64,000 nt of DNA from Pseudobutyrivibrio sp. ACV-2 (GCF_900107545.1 NZ_FNQZ01000005.1:62001-126000), one strand, 5' to 3'; numbered from the stretch's first letter, positions 8,974 through 17,519 are shown. Made by a program: numbers and translations. Notes: a model not told the origin generated them from the letters alone.

Positions 8974-9001
8974 TCTATATTGCATTCAAATTTTCTCTCA
9001 A
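8974..9001 (-). promoter_or_regulatory. Promoter for the fumarate-reductase-like gene
   Basis: TTGAGA and TATAGA separated by 16 bases on the minus strand, about 110 bases before the start. An inverted repeat with TGCA ends (TGCAATAAAAG / CTTTTGTTGCA, near 9011-9037) lies just upstream of the -35 and could be an operator. Confidence 0.45.
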
Positions 9002-9057
9002 AAATCAGATTGCAATAAAAGATAAGCTTTTGTTGCATTGTATTTTTAACATATAGC

Positions 9058-9089
9058 AAAAGGCACGCCCCCGTAGTGACGCGCCTTTG
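9058..9089 (-). terminator. Hairpin after the NuoF-like gene
   Basis: Short GC-rich stem (GGCGCG with CGTGCC, one G-T pair) followed by TTTT on the minus strand, directly after the NuoF-like stop. Probably a partial terminator, since the next gene has its own promoter. Confidence 0.55.
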
Positions 9090-9110
9090 TGTAATCTTTT
9101 ATTTATGTAA

Positions 9111-10217
9111 TTACCATTTTCCAACCTTAGTCTTCTTCTTTGGAAGCTTAGGAAGCTTTGTAGCTGTTTTGATACAGCCTTCGTCGCAGGCAGATACGCA
9201 CTTGCCACACTGCTCGCAAAGGTCCTGATCGATAATGTGGATGAAACCATCCTTTCCTTCGATAGCATCCTCTGGGCAAGCGTCGATACAGTCACCACAG
9301 CCCTGGCATTCATCTGGATCGATGTAGTAAAGCTCTGCAGCCTTGTAGCACTTGCCACACTTGCAGGTCTTTCTCTTGATATGATCATCGAACTCATCAG
9401 GGAAAAGTGCAATAGCAGATGTAAGAGGCTTTGTCATGTTCTGGCCAAATGGACAGTATGCTCCAATACTGATAAGCTCTGAAACCTCTTTGATAAGGTC
9501 AAGGTCACCTGACTTTGCCTTGCCCGTTGTCATTTCCGTTACAATCTGTCTGAACTGGGATGTACCCTCACGACAAAGAACACACTTACCGCATGATGCG
9601 TTGTAGGCCTGGTTCATAAGCTGAACGCAAGCATCAACCATACACTCGCTGCTGTCATATACTGTGATTGAGCTGAATTTTTCTGTTGCCTCAAGCTTAA
9701 GCTCAGCTGCCTCTGCAGGAGCCATAAATGTACCCTTTAAGCCGCCAAGCAATACTGCCTTTGTTCCCTCAAGAGCGACTACCTCTCCAACTATCTGTCC
9801 AACAGTTGCCTTTTTGATTTCAGTTTTCTCGCCAACATTTACAGCAACAAATTTATCATTAAAACCGTTCTTAATTCCATAAGCAGCCTCTGGAGTTACA
9901 ACTGAAACTGCCTTATCCTCATACACTGCCACGTATTCATCTTGAATCATAGGACGTGGAATGTTTCCGCCAAGTACCTGAGCCACAGAATATGGGTTGG
10001 TCAGAGTAGGTGAGCATGCGCTTGTATAGCGCACATCACCATTTAATCCCTCAACCTTTTCTCCCTCAGGAAGAAGATACATTATATCTGCATCAAGCTC
10101 TGAGGCATACTTTTCAACACCTGCAACCACCTCTGAAAGATAGTTTTTCATTAAATACATTGAAAGAGGTGCTTTTATATCATCACTAACACAACTAACA
10201 ACTAATAAGTTTTTCAT
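9111..10217 (-). CDS. NuoF-like iron-sulfur protein lacking the FMN/NADH domain
   Basis: A 368-residue electron-transfer protein. Its middle matches the C-terminal part of NuoF/HydB: SCGKCVLCREG gives cysteines 209, 212 and 215, and GAYCPFG adds the fourth near 255, for one 4Fe-4S cluster. A CKCGKC motif near 285 and two ferredoxin-type 4Fe-4S motifs (CQGCGDCIDACP, CEQCGKCVSACDEGC) complete the tail. The glycine-rich FMN/NADH-binding segment of true NuoF is not visible, so it cannot take electrons from NADH alone. It overlaps the stop of the upstream gene (TAATG), which points to translational coupling with the FAD/NAD(P)-binding partner. It is not part of a complex I operon. Confidence 0.8.
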   Translation of the reverse strand: MKNLLVVSCVSDDIKAPLSMYLMKNYLSEVVAGVEKYASELDADIMYLLPEGEKVEGLNGDVRYTSACSPTLTNPYSVAQVLGGNIPRPMIQDEYVAVYEDKAVSVVTPEAAYGIKNGFNDKFVAVNVGEKTEIKKATVGQIVGEVVALEGTKAVLLGGLKGTFMAPAEAAELKLEATEKFSSITVYDSSECMVDACVQLMNQAYNASCGKCVLCREGTSQFRQIVTEMTTGKAKSGDLDLIKEVSELISIGAYCPFGQNMTKPLTSAIALFPDEFDDHIKRKTCKCGKCYKAAELYYIDPDECQGCGDCIDACPEDAIEGKDGFIHIIDQDLCEQCGKCVSACDEGCIKTATKLPKLPKKKTKVGKW

Positions 10218-12340
10218 TACTGCTGACCTCCTTCCTCTGATATATAATCGCTCCAGAACTTCTGTGGAGAGATTTGAACACGAAGGTCACACTGTAAGCA
10301 ACGACTAGCCTCACAGCCTGCCTTGCTGCAATCGAAGCCTAAATCCATAGGCTCGAAGTTTGTCTTTCTAGACTCTGAGTCTGTAACTGTTGGCTCTGTT
10401 CTGTGAGTCTTTGTAAGCTCTGGGTTCTTGCCAATGCATGGATTTGCAATCTGCTCTGGGGCAAGATTTTCCTCGATATTACCATCACCGCCAAGGAATA
10501 TATCAATCTCGCTAACTGCAGCTCTTGCCTCTGCAATTGCAGCTATAACTGAACGTGTACCTGTTACTGCATCACCCGCTGCATAGACACCCTCTACAGA
10601 TGTCTTATGACCATCTGCTGTGACAATGCGTCCTCTGTTGAGCTCAAGACCAAACTCCTCTGTAATATCTGGATGCTGTCCAACTGCAAAAATAACGGTA
10701 TCAGCTGGGAATGTAACTGTAGAATCTGGAATACGTGTAAACTCTGGTCCCTTAGGTCCAAATTTAAGTCCCTCGATTCCTGTTACAGTAAGGCCTGTCA
10801 CCTTGCCATTTTCTGATTCGATGGCATCAAATGTACGTGAGTTCTCTACGATGATTCCATCTTCCTTAGCCCAGGTAACTTCTTCTTCAGAAGCAGTCAT
10901 CTTGTCAGGGGCCTCAAGACATGTCATAACTACATGCTTTGCTCCAAGACGAAGTGCAGACTCTGCACAGTCGATAGCAACGTTACCACCACCGAGAACT
11001 ACTACATTTTCTCCAACTGGAAGTGGCTCATCAAGGTTGATAGAGCGTAAGAAATCAGCGTTAAGGTACACGTTTGGTAAATCATTTCCTTCTAGTGGAA
11101 GTCGGTTACCAGCGTGTGTTCCAACTGATACAAATACTGCATCATACCCCTCAGCCTTAAGCTCTGCTGCTGACTTAACATCTACACCACACTTGATTTC
11201 AACACCAATTGACTCAATCTCTGCGATTTCCTTATCAAGAACCTCGCGAGGCAATCTATATGAAGGAATACCGTATCTCATCTGGCCGCCTGCCTTTGGA
11301 AGCTTCTCGAAAATAGTAACCTCATGGCCAAGCTTCTTGAGATAATAGCCTGCTGTAAGACCTGCTGGGCCTGCACCAATGATTGCAACCTTTTTACCTG
11401 TTGCATCCTTCTGGAATGCATTTGCTTTCCAGCTTCCGTCATCCTGGCTTGCTGCAAATCTCTTAAGGTTTCTGATTGAAAGTGGTCCGTCCAAGTGCTG
11501 TCTCTTACACTGAAGCTCACAAGAGTGAACACAGATGTAGCCCAAGCATTCTGGAATAGGAGCCTTCTCGCGCACTGTTGCTGCAGCGGCTGGATAATTT
11601 CCTTCTTTAATAAATCTGATGTATTTTGGAACGTTGATATGAGCTGGGCACCCCTCGCTACATGGGACAAGTGTCATCTCACGACTTAAGCTTGGATCAT
11701 CCTTGAATACTCCAACCTTGTCACGGATTGAACCAGTAGGACAAACCTCAACACAAGCGCCACAGAACTGACAGCCAGCCTCCTCAAGGCTATTACCATT
11801 GATGACAACCTTCATTCTGCCATCAACCTTTTCAAACTTAAGTGCTCCAACACCACGAAGCTCTGAACAAGCACGTACGCAGCGTCCGCAAAGGATGCAA
11901 CGATACATTTCGTGAAGCATAAGTGGATTTTCTTCATTTTCAATAAGAGGTAATTTCTGCTGACGGAATTCTCTACCAGCATCACCTACGTACTGTGAAA
12001 TAGAAGCAAGGTGGCACTTACCATATTTTGGACAGCCTACACACTCACTTGGGTGAGTCTTGAACATAAGCTCAACCGAAAGCTTACGAACCTTTTCAGC
12101 TGTTTCTTCTTTAGTGCTGATTACCATTCCTTCTTTAACCTTTGTTGAACAAGAAGTTATAACACCATCAACACCTTCCTGCTTTACAACGCAAAGACGA
12201 CATCCACCATTTGGATGTAAATCACTATGATGGCAAAGATGTGGGATATAGATTCCGTTATCAAGAGCAGCCTCAAGGACTGTCTTTGACTCATCACATG
12301 TAATAGCCTTGCCATCGATTATCAAATTGACTGTTGCCAT
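10217..12340 (-). CDS. NuoG-like iron-sulfur / glutamate-synthase-small-subunit fusion
   Basis: A 707-residue redox protein. N-terminal 2Fe-2S domain (C36, C47, C50, C64), then a NuoG-type His-Cys3 cluster (H96, C100, C103, C109). Two 4Fe-4S motifs follow around 148-158 and 190-200. A GltD/NfnB-like region comes next, with its own cysteine motif (CSEGCPAHINVPKY near 227-240), an FAD site VAIIGAGPAGLTAG near 318-331 and an NAD(P) site VVVLGGGNVAIDCAES near 445. A final CEASRCLQC lies near the C terminus. It would oxidise NAD(P)H and pass electrons to the NuoF-like partner and then to the flavoprotein. Start supported by AAGGAG. Confidence 0.85.
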   Translation of the reverse strand: MATVNLIIDGKAITCDESKTVLEAALDNGIYIPHLCHHSDLHPNGGCRLCVVKQEGVDGVITSCSTKVKEGMVISTKEETAEKVRKLSVELMFKTHPSECVGCPKYGKCHLASISQYVGDAGREFRQQKLPLIENEENPLMLHEMYRCILCGRCVRACSELRGVGALKFEKVDGRMKVVINGNSLEEAGCQFCGACVEVCPTGSIRDKVGVFKDDPSLSREMTLVPCSEGCPAHINVPKYIRFIKEGNYPAAAATVREKAPIPECLGYICVHSCELQCKRQHLDGPLSIRNLKRFAASQDDGSWKANAFQKDATGKKVAIIGAGPAGLTAGYYLKKLGHEVTIFEKLPKAGGQMRYGIPSYRLPREVLDKEIAEIESIGVEIKCGVDVKSAAELKAEGYDAVFVSVGTHAGNRLPLEGNDLPNVYLNADFLRSINLDEPLPVGENVVVLGGGNVAIDCAESALRLGAKHVVMTCLEAPDKMTASEEEVTWAKEDGIIVENSRTFDAIESENGKVTGLTVTGIEGLKFGPKGPEFTRIPDSTVTFPADTVIFAVGQHPDITEEFGLELNRGRIVTADGHKTSVEGVYAAGDAVTGTRSVIAAIAEARAAVSEIDIFLGGDGNIEENLAPEQIANPCIGKNPELTKTHRTEPTVTDSESRKTNFEPMDLGFDCSKAGCEASRCLQCDLRVQISPQKFWSDYISEEGGQQ

Positions 12341-12648
12341 ACTTTTAGACTCCTTCTAAATATTTGAAAACTTAAACCGAATTTTTTTTAAATCTATTTT
12401 TGACATTACTATTGTATGGCACAGGCTGATTTCACTCTTGCCATTAATTTTATTTTTTATAGAAATAAATTGCACAAGAAGATTTTACTAAAATCTCAGG
12501 TGCAACATTTCGCTTTATTTTATTGCACCTTTACAAATCACTTTTCCAGGGGATTACTCAGAACCATCCGAATTATAGAAATTGTTTTCTGAATATAGTA
12601 AAATAATCATATCAAATAACTTTCAATTACTTGCATCGGGGAACAGTT
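12341..12648. promoter_or_regulatory. Divergent intergenic region with nested TTGCAC palindromes
   Basis: This 308-base gap separates the minus-strand redox operon from the plus-strand dgkA-like gene. Between about 12468 and 12531 a perfect palindrome, AGATTTTA-C-TAAAATCT, is nested inside TTGCAC/GTGCAA ends. The right-hand GGTGCAA is in turn the left arm of a second inverted repeat ending TTGCACC. This looks like an operator array for the redox operon. No gene is seen here. Confidence 0.5.
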
Positions 12649-13026
12649 ATGGAAAAGAAACAACCTCTCTTCAAAAGCTTCGGCTTTGCTTTTGAAGGAA
12701 TCTTCAACACTATAAAGACAGAACGCAATATTAAAATCCATCTCTTCGCCACAATAATGGTAATTATATTTGGATTTATTCTAAATATCTCATACCTGGA
12801 ATGGCTGATTTGCCTTCTTCTGTTCGGACTTATCACCTCTCTTGAGCTTGTTAATACATCCCTTGAGGCTGTAGTAGATTTGGCTACTCAGGAGCGAAAG
12901 CCTCTTGCAAAGAAAGCAAAGGACGCCGCTGCAGGAGCAGTTCTTTATTCATCGATTATTGCCGCCATCATAGGCGGAATAATATTTTTTCCAAAACTAT
13001 ATAACTTCATTATTAATTTAACTTAG
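12649..13026 (+). CDS. dgkA: Undecaprenol kinase / diacylglycerol kinase family protein
   Basis: Small integral membrane lipid kinase of 125 residues with three hydrophobic segments, the usual size for Gram-positive DgkA. The family's conserved features are present: FAFEGIFNTIKTERNIKIH at the N terminus, SLELVNTSLEAVVDL in the second helix region, and KDAAAGAVLY near the last helix. In Gram-positives the enzyme phosphorylates undecaprenol to recycle the cell-wall lipid carrier. The ATG at 12649 follows GGGGA. It heads a plus-strand trio with a phasin-like protein and a UbiB kinase. Confidence 0.9.
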   Translation: MEKKQPLFKSFGFAFEGIFNTIKTERNIKIHLFATIMVIIFGFILNISYLEWLICLLLFGLITSLELVNTSLEAVVDLATQERKPLAKKAKDAAAGAVLYSSIIAAIIGGIIFFPKLYNFIINLT

Positions 13027-13044
13027 TTACAGGAGGACTTACTT

Positions 13045-13326
13045 ATGGCAGAAAACTTAAATCCAATCACAGATGGTGTAAAGAAATTATTATTGGCAGG
13101 CGTAGGTGCTGTTGCCCTTACTGCTGAGAAGGCTGACGAAATCGTCAATACACTTGTTGATAAAGGTGAAATCACTGTAGAACAGGGTAAGGAATTAAAT
13201 CAGGAGCTGAAGCACCCCTTTAATGAAAGAAAGAACAAGTCTGGCGAAAAGGATATCGACGGCTTTGTAAATGGACTTAGTGCAGATGAATTGGCAAAAC
13301 TTAAAGAGGCTTTAAAAGACAAATAA
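13045..13326 (+). CDS. Phasin-like small helical protein
   Basis: A 93-residue protein rich in Lys and Glu. It resembles the phasin-like proteins often found beside UbiB kinases. The N-terminal amphipathic stretch PITDGVKKLLLAGVGAVALTAEKADEIVNTL is followed by KGEITVEQGKELNQEL, and the tail is charged. The helix may bind a membrane or lipid surface. The start has AGGAGG, and the next gene begins two bases after its stop, so co-translation with the UbiB kinase is likely. Its molecular function is unknown. Confidence 0.65.
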   Translation: MAENLNPITDGVKKLLLAGVGAVALTAEKADEIVNTLVDKGEITVEQGKELNQELKHPFNERKNKSGEKDIDGFVNGLSADELAKLKEALKDK

Positions 13327-13328
13327 TA

Positions 13329-14948
13329 ATGCAAAATACTACTGACAATACTCAATCAGATGATTCTCTGAGATTTAACGAAATAAAAGCGGTCTTAAAA
13401 AAGCACCAGCTTGGACGTGGAATTAATCCTGTCAAGCTCCGTGAAATTCTTGAAGACCTTGGCCCCACCTATGTGAAGCTTGGCCAGATTATGTCCCTGC
13501 ATTCAGATGTATTGCCAAGGTCTTATTGTGATGAGCTTCTAAATCTTACATCTGATGTTGCACCAATGCCTTTTGAAGTGGTTATATCTGTAATTGAGGA
13601 ATCTCTTGGTGAGGATTACACAACCATTTTCAAAAACATTGATGAAACACCAATCGGTTCTGCTTCCATCGCACAGGTACATCGTGCCAGACTTTTGAAT
13701 GGGGAGCCTGTTGTTATCAAGGTGCAACGTCCCGGTGTATATGAGACTATGTCCAGAGACATTACTCTTTTACATAAGGTAGTAAGGAGAATGCCTTCTG
13801 TAGCCGGAATCAAAAGCATGGTAGACCTTGATATGATTTTGGATGAAATGTGGGCCGTGGCTCAGCAGGAATTGGATTTCATCACGGAATCATCCAACAT
13901 TCTGGAATTTACCGAGTACAACAAGGATATTGTCTATATTTATATACCTAAGTTTTACAAGGAATATACCACCGACAAGGTTCTTGTGATGGAGTATATC
14001 GATGGGCAGGCCATTAACGATAGAAAACTCTTAGAATCCCGTGGCTACGATACTGAAGAAATCGGTAAAAAGCTGGTTAACAATTTCATTAAACAGGTTA
14101 TGGAAGATGGTTTCTTCCATGCGGACCCCCACCCTGGCAATCTACGAATTCGTGGCGGTAAAATTGTGTGGTTTGACATGGGTATGATGGGAAGGCTCAC
14201 CGAACGCCAGCGAAAAATAATGATTCGTGGTGTAGAAGGTATTGCCTTAAAAGACATTAACATGTTAGAGGGTGCAGTTTATGATTTATGTGACACCAAG
14301 GGTAAGGTTAACCGCAAACAGCTCTATAACGATCTGCGAGACTTTCTAAACAAATATGGTTCCATGTCAATGGGCAATGTGAAGATACCAGAAACCCTTA
14401 TGGATCTGGTTGAAATCATGAAGAAAAATAATCTGGTCATGCCCCAAGGTGTAAGTATGCTTGCCAGAGCCTTCGCCCATATAGAAGGATTGCTAGCTGG
14501 CATTTCTCCTGACATAAACATGATTGATATCGCCATTGATCGAATGCAGGAAGCATTCATCCACGAGTTTAATATTAAGAAGGAATTTGGTAGCTTTGCC
14601 CGCAAGATGTATCGTTCCACTAATAAAGGGGTAGAAATACCTTCACTGCTTGCCGATGCTTTAAGAGATTATTTAAATGGAGAAGCAAAGACCAGCCTGA
14701 CTCTGCAGATTTCTGGTCCTTTTGCTGAGCTTATTAACGCATCCATAAGAAACTTAGTCATCGGAATGTGTCTAGCAGGCTTATTAGTAGGTTCCGCCAT
14801 TATTTGTGTAACAGACATGGAACCCAGAATAATGGGCATTCCATTCTTAGGATTTATTGGCTTTTCGATTGCGTCTTTTATGACAACATTTCTAATAATG
14901 CGCTTTTTTATCCGGTGGGTTCTTAAAAAAATTCACGAGCGCAGATAA
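13329..14948 (+). CDS. UbiB/ABC1/AarF atypical kinase family protein
   Basis: A 539-residue atypical protein-kinase-like ATPase. The family's KxGQ motif appears as YVKLGQIMS near residue 50, the alanine-rich loop as GSASIAQVHRARL, and the catalytic and metal sites as FFHADPHPGN and WFDMGMMG. Two hydrophobic helices at the C terminus (about 478-525) anchor it in the membrane. UbiB proteins support ubiquinone synthesis in aerobes. This organism appears to be a fermenting anaerobe, so a role in isoprenoid lipid handling, suggested by the neighbouring undecaprenol kinase, is more likely. That role is an inference. Confidence 0.85.
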   Translation: MQNTTDNTQSDDSLRFNEIKAVLKKHQLGRGINPVKLREILEDLGPTYVKLGQIMSLHSDVLPRSYCDELLNLTSDVAPMPFEVVISVIEESLGEDYTTIFKNIDETPIGSASIAQVHRARLLNGEPVVIKVQRPGVYETMSRDITLLHKVVRRMPSVAGIKSMVDLDMILDEMWAVAQQELDFITESSNILEFTEYNKDIVYIYIPKFYKEYTTDKVLVMEYIDGQAINDRKLLESRGYDTEEIGKKLVNNFIKQVMEDGFFHADPHPGNLRIRGGKIVWFDMGMMGRLTERQRKIMIRGVEGIALKDINMLEGAVYDLCDTKGKVNRKQLYNDLRDFLNKYGSMSMGNVKIPETLMDLVEIMKKNNLVMPQGVSMLARAFAHIEGLLAGISPDINMIDIAIDRMQEAFIHEFNIKKEFGSFARKMYRSTNKGVEIPSLLADALRDYLNGEAKTSLTLQISGPFAELINASIRNLVIGMCLAGLLVGSAIICVTDMEPRIMGIPFLGFIGFSIASFMTTFLIMRFFIRWVLKKIHERR

Positions 14949-14956
14949 CGGTCAAA

Positions 14957-14998
14957 CACGAAAAGTCCCCTGACTTTCAGTCAGAGGACTTTTTTTAA
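14957..14998. terminator. Bidirectional terminator between ubiB-like and flavodoxin genes
   Basis: Stem AAAAGTCC-CTGACT with AGTCAG-AGGACTTTT and a small loop, flanked by T on the plus strand and A on the other side. It serves the two convergent genes. Confidence 0.85.
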
Positions 14999-15982
14999 TT
15001 AACCATTAATTGTAGTTTCAAAATTTTTGATGTGTTCATTCATAAGTTCATCAAGCTTCTCTTTATTTGCCATGATTTTAGGACCACAGATACTACCGAA
15101 GCTCTGTATTTCAACTGTGTGCTCACGAAGTCCCTTAAAGGTTCCACGGGCTCTCTCCTGCTCTTCCTTTGTAAATTCAACAGAAATACCATTGTTCACA
15201 ATACTTAGCTGACCATGAATTCCACAGATTGGGCAGGTCACTGTGGTAGAACCTGGGTTTACCATAAGAAGTCTCTGGTGGCACACTGGGCAAACCTCTT
15301 CTGGTTTACCCTCTGGACGGAAAAACTCTACTGAATCATCATTTAATCCAAGAGCTGTTCTTTTTCCCATTTCATGCATATCATCAATTAGCTTTTCATC
15401 AAGATATGGATTTCCAGTTGTACCCATGCAGTTTGCATTGTAATTTCCCATTACTTTCATCATTGGTGGAAAACCAAAGATGTGAAGGGAAGCTGTTCCC
15501 ATTGATGTCCAATCATCTGTAGTTGCACCACCAACTGAAATATAAGAAACTGTTCTTTTCTTTAGTCTCTCCATTGGAAAATCATCTGCATTTCCTGGAA
15601 GTTCACCGGCTCTTCTTTTATCCAGTACATAAGTGATTGCCGAATAATCATGACGACATGAAAATCTATCAACGAAATCCTTGAACTGACCTACAGGCTG
15701 AAGAGCATATACAGGTGCTCCCAAAATAATCGAATCAGCCTCGCGGATCTTGTCCTCAAGAACCTGAAAATCATCCTTAAAAATACATACATTATCCTTG
15801 CCCTTTTCAAGTGCACCTGAGCATGCACCACAGCCACGGCAACGGCCAATCTTCATGTTTATTGTATTTACAAATTCAATCTCAGCATCTGGGCAAGCTT
15901 CCTTTGCTCCGAATAATGCTTCCTTTACTAAAATATCTGTGTTTGCATTCTTTTTTCCAAAAGAAATACCTAAAATCTTCAT
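14999..15982 (-). CDS. Flavodoxin-family NAD(P)H-dependent oxidoreductase with zinc-ribbon-like tail
   Basis: A 327-residue protein. The first ~190 residues are the flavodoxin-like fold of multimeric FMN reductases, with ILGISFGKKNANTD at the phosphate-binding loop and the CRGCGACSG cysteine motif near residues 48-56. The tail has two CxxC pairs (CPVCH and CPICG) that look like a metal-binding ribbon. It may reduce a small substrate or pass electrons within the redox system nearby. It shares its strand with the GPH transporter upstream, with about 60 bases between. Substrate unknown. Confidence 0.8.
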   Translation of the reverse strand: MKILGISFGKKNANTDILVKEALFGAKEACPDAEIEFVNTINMKIGRCRGCGACSGALEKGKDNVCIFKDDFQVLEDKIREADSIILGAPVYALQPVGQFKDFVDRFSCRHDYSAITYVLDKRRAGELPGNADDFPMERLKKRTVSYISVGGATTDDWTSMGTASLHIFGFPPMMKVMGNYNANCMGTTGNPYLDEKLIDDMHEMGKRTALGLNDDSVEFFRPEGKPEEVCPVCHQRLLMVNPGSTTVTCPICGIHGQLSIVNNGISVEFTKEEQERARGTFKGLREHTVEIQSFGSICGPKIMANKEKLDELMNEHIKNFETTING

Positions 15983-16044
15983 TTATTTTACACTCCTAAT
16001 ACATTTATTACTTTTGGGGGGGCTGTTTAAGGCCGCCCTACAGC

Positions 16045-17484
16045 CTATTTATTTTCGTTAAGTATAGCCAAAACCTTTGCTTCGTTTTCAATGCCAATTG
16101 CATTTGTCATCTTAATCATGGCAAATGGTATGATGGCAAGAAGAAACATAAGTGCTGGGCCAAAATTGATTACTGCGTTCATTTTTGTTACAACGTCTGC
16201 ACTAAGCTGTGCGTTGGCTACAAATCCAACAGCACCAAGAATAATTATTCCTATTGCTCCGCCAATTGCATTTCCAAGCTTTGTAGAAAATGAAATTACA
16301 GAATAGATCATTCCATCTGCTCTGTTTCCAGTCTTAAGCCAGATATCATCAATAACTTCACCAATAAGACTAAAGGTTGCAATACCTGCAAAATTCACAG
16401 CACCATAAAGGAATGAAACAATCACCATTGGAACAACTGCTTTTGCTTCTCCTGCGAAGAAAAATCCAACACAGCATAATGCTTCAAGCATGCAGGAAAT
16501 GCAGCATAGAACCTTTTTATCTATTTTTTGAGCAAGATATGGAATGTAAAAGTTTGGAACCAGCATTCCAATCTGTAAGGCTGTACCACCTGCTGCAATT
16601 AATGCAGGATTCTCAAAAACATTAAAGAAATAATAGGCCATAATGCCAAGTCTTCCAAATACACCTGTTAAAAACAGAAGCATTCCAAGAAGAAGCATGG
16701 CTGTATTTTTATCCTTGATAACTGTGCGGAATGAAATCCAAAGATTCTTTACCACATTTTGTTTTTCACTGCTTCCTTTAACACCACCACTGACAACTTC
16801 CTTTGTAGAGAACACACATGTAAACAAACAAGGAATCGCAATTAAAGAAAATACGATAGTTGCCCCTAAATAACCTCTTTCACTGTTTGCATCTCCATTG
16901 CCAAAGAATAGAATCATTGGCATTGTAATAGCACCCATCAGAATGCCTGCAACAGAACCCATTGCACCTTTAAATGAATTTAAGGCAACACGCTCTTTAT
17001 TTACAGTTGTAATAGAATTTGCAAGTGAACCTACAGAAATACTTACTGCTGTGTATGCCATACCGCAAAGAATATAGCTGATGGCACACCACAATATCTT
17101 CCATACACCTGGCAGATTAAGATTTAAAAATGTAAGGCAGGTGCAAAGAGAAAGTACCGGTGCACCAAACAAAATATAAGGACGAAATCTTCCCCATTTT
17201 GATCTTGTATTTTCAGCTATTGAACCAAACATCGGATCATTAATGGCATCCCAAATTCTTGCAATAAGCATAATAGCTGATATTACTAAAGGGGTAAGCC
17301 CTACAATATTTGTATAGTAAATTGTCAAATAAGAGCTAATCATTGTCCAGCTGAACTGAGTTCCAGCCTCGCCCATTCCATAGCCCAACTTTCTCCAAAA
17401 GGAAAGACCTACTCTTTCATTACTTTTAGTATCTTTATTCTCCATAGTAGCTTTTCCAGACACTACCTCCACTGTTGCATCCAT
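16045..17484 (-). CDS. GPH-family (MFS) glycoside/sugar transporter
   Basis: Integral membrane symporter of 479 residues with about 12 hydrophobic segments. Typical glycoside-pentoside-hexuronide motifs include KLGYGMGEAGTQFSW at the start, ARIWDAINDPMFGSIAENTRSKWGRFRPY after the second helix, and a GDxxD-like EVIDDIWLKTGNRADGM late in the protein. It probably imports a glycoside or sugar with a cation. Its position between a LysR regulator and a reductase, next to the deglycosylation cluster, suggests that it brings in that pathway's substrate. GGAGG precedes the start. Confidence 0.85.
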   Translation of the reverse strand: MDATVEVVSGKATMENKDTKSNERVGLSFWRKLGYGMGEAGTQFSWTMISSYLTIYYTNIVGLTPLVISAIMLIARIWDAINDPMFGSIAENTRSKWGRFRPYILFGAPVLSLCTCLTFLNLNLPGVWKILWCAISYILCGMAYTAVSISVGSLANSITTVNKERVALNSFKGAMGSVAGILMGAITMPMILFFGNGDANSERGYLGATIVFSLIAIPCLFTCVFSTKEVVSGGVKGSSEKQNVVKNLWISFRTVIKDKNTAMLLLGMLLFLTGVFGRLGIMAYYFFNVFENPALIAAGGTALQIGMLVPNFYIPYLAQKIDKKVLCCISCMLEALCCVGFFFAGEAKAVVPMVIVSFLYGAVNFAGIATFSLIGEVIDDIWLKTGNRADGMIYSVISFSTKLGNAIGGAIGIIILGAVGFVANAQLSADVVTKMNAVINFGPALMFLLAIIPFAMIKMTNAIGIENEAKVLAILNENK

Positions 17485-17519
17485 TAAACAATACCTCCAA
17501 TTACATTATTATCTGATTA

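Noticed and set aside
10620-11345. Long plus-strand open frame (241 codons) opposite the GltD-like fusion gene
   Set aside because: It lies wholly antisense to a well-supported redox gene, has Ser/Pro-rich shadow-type composition and no ribosome site.
9111-12340. Part of a complex I (nuo) operon
   Set aside because: No membrane subunits or quinone-site proteins are present; the NuoF-like protein lacks its FMN domain and the NuoG-like one is fused to a GltD domain.
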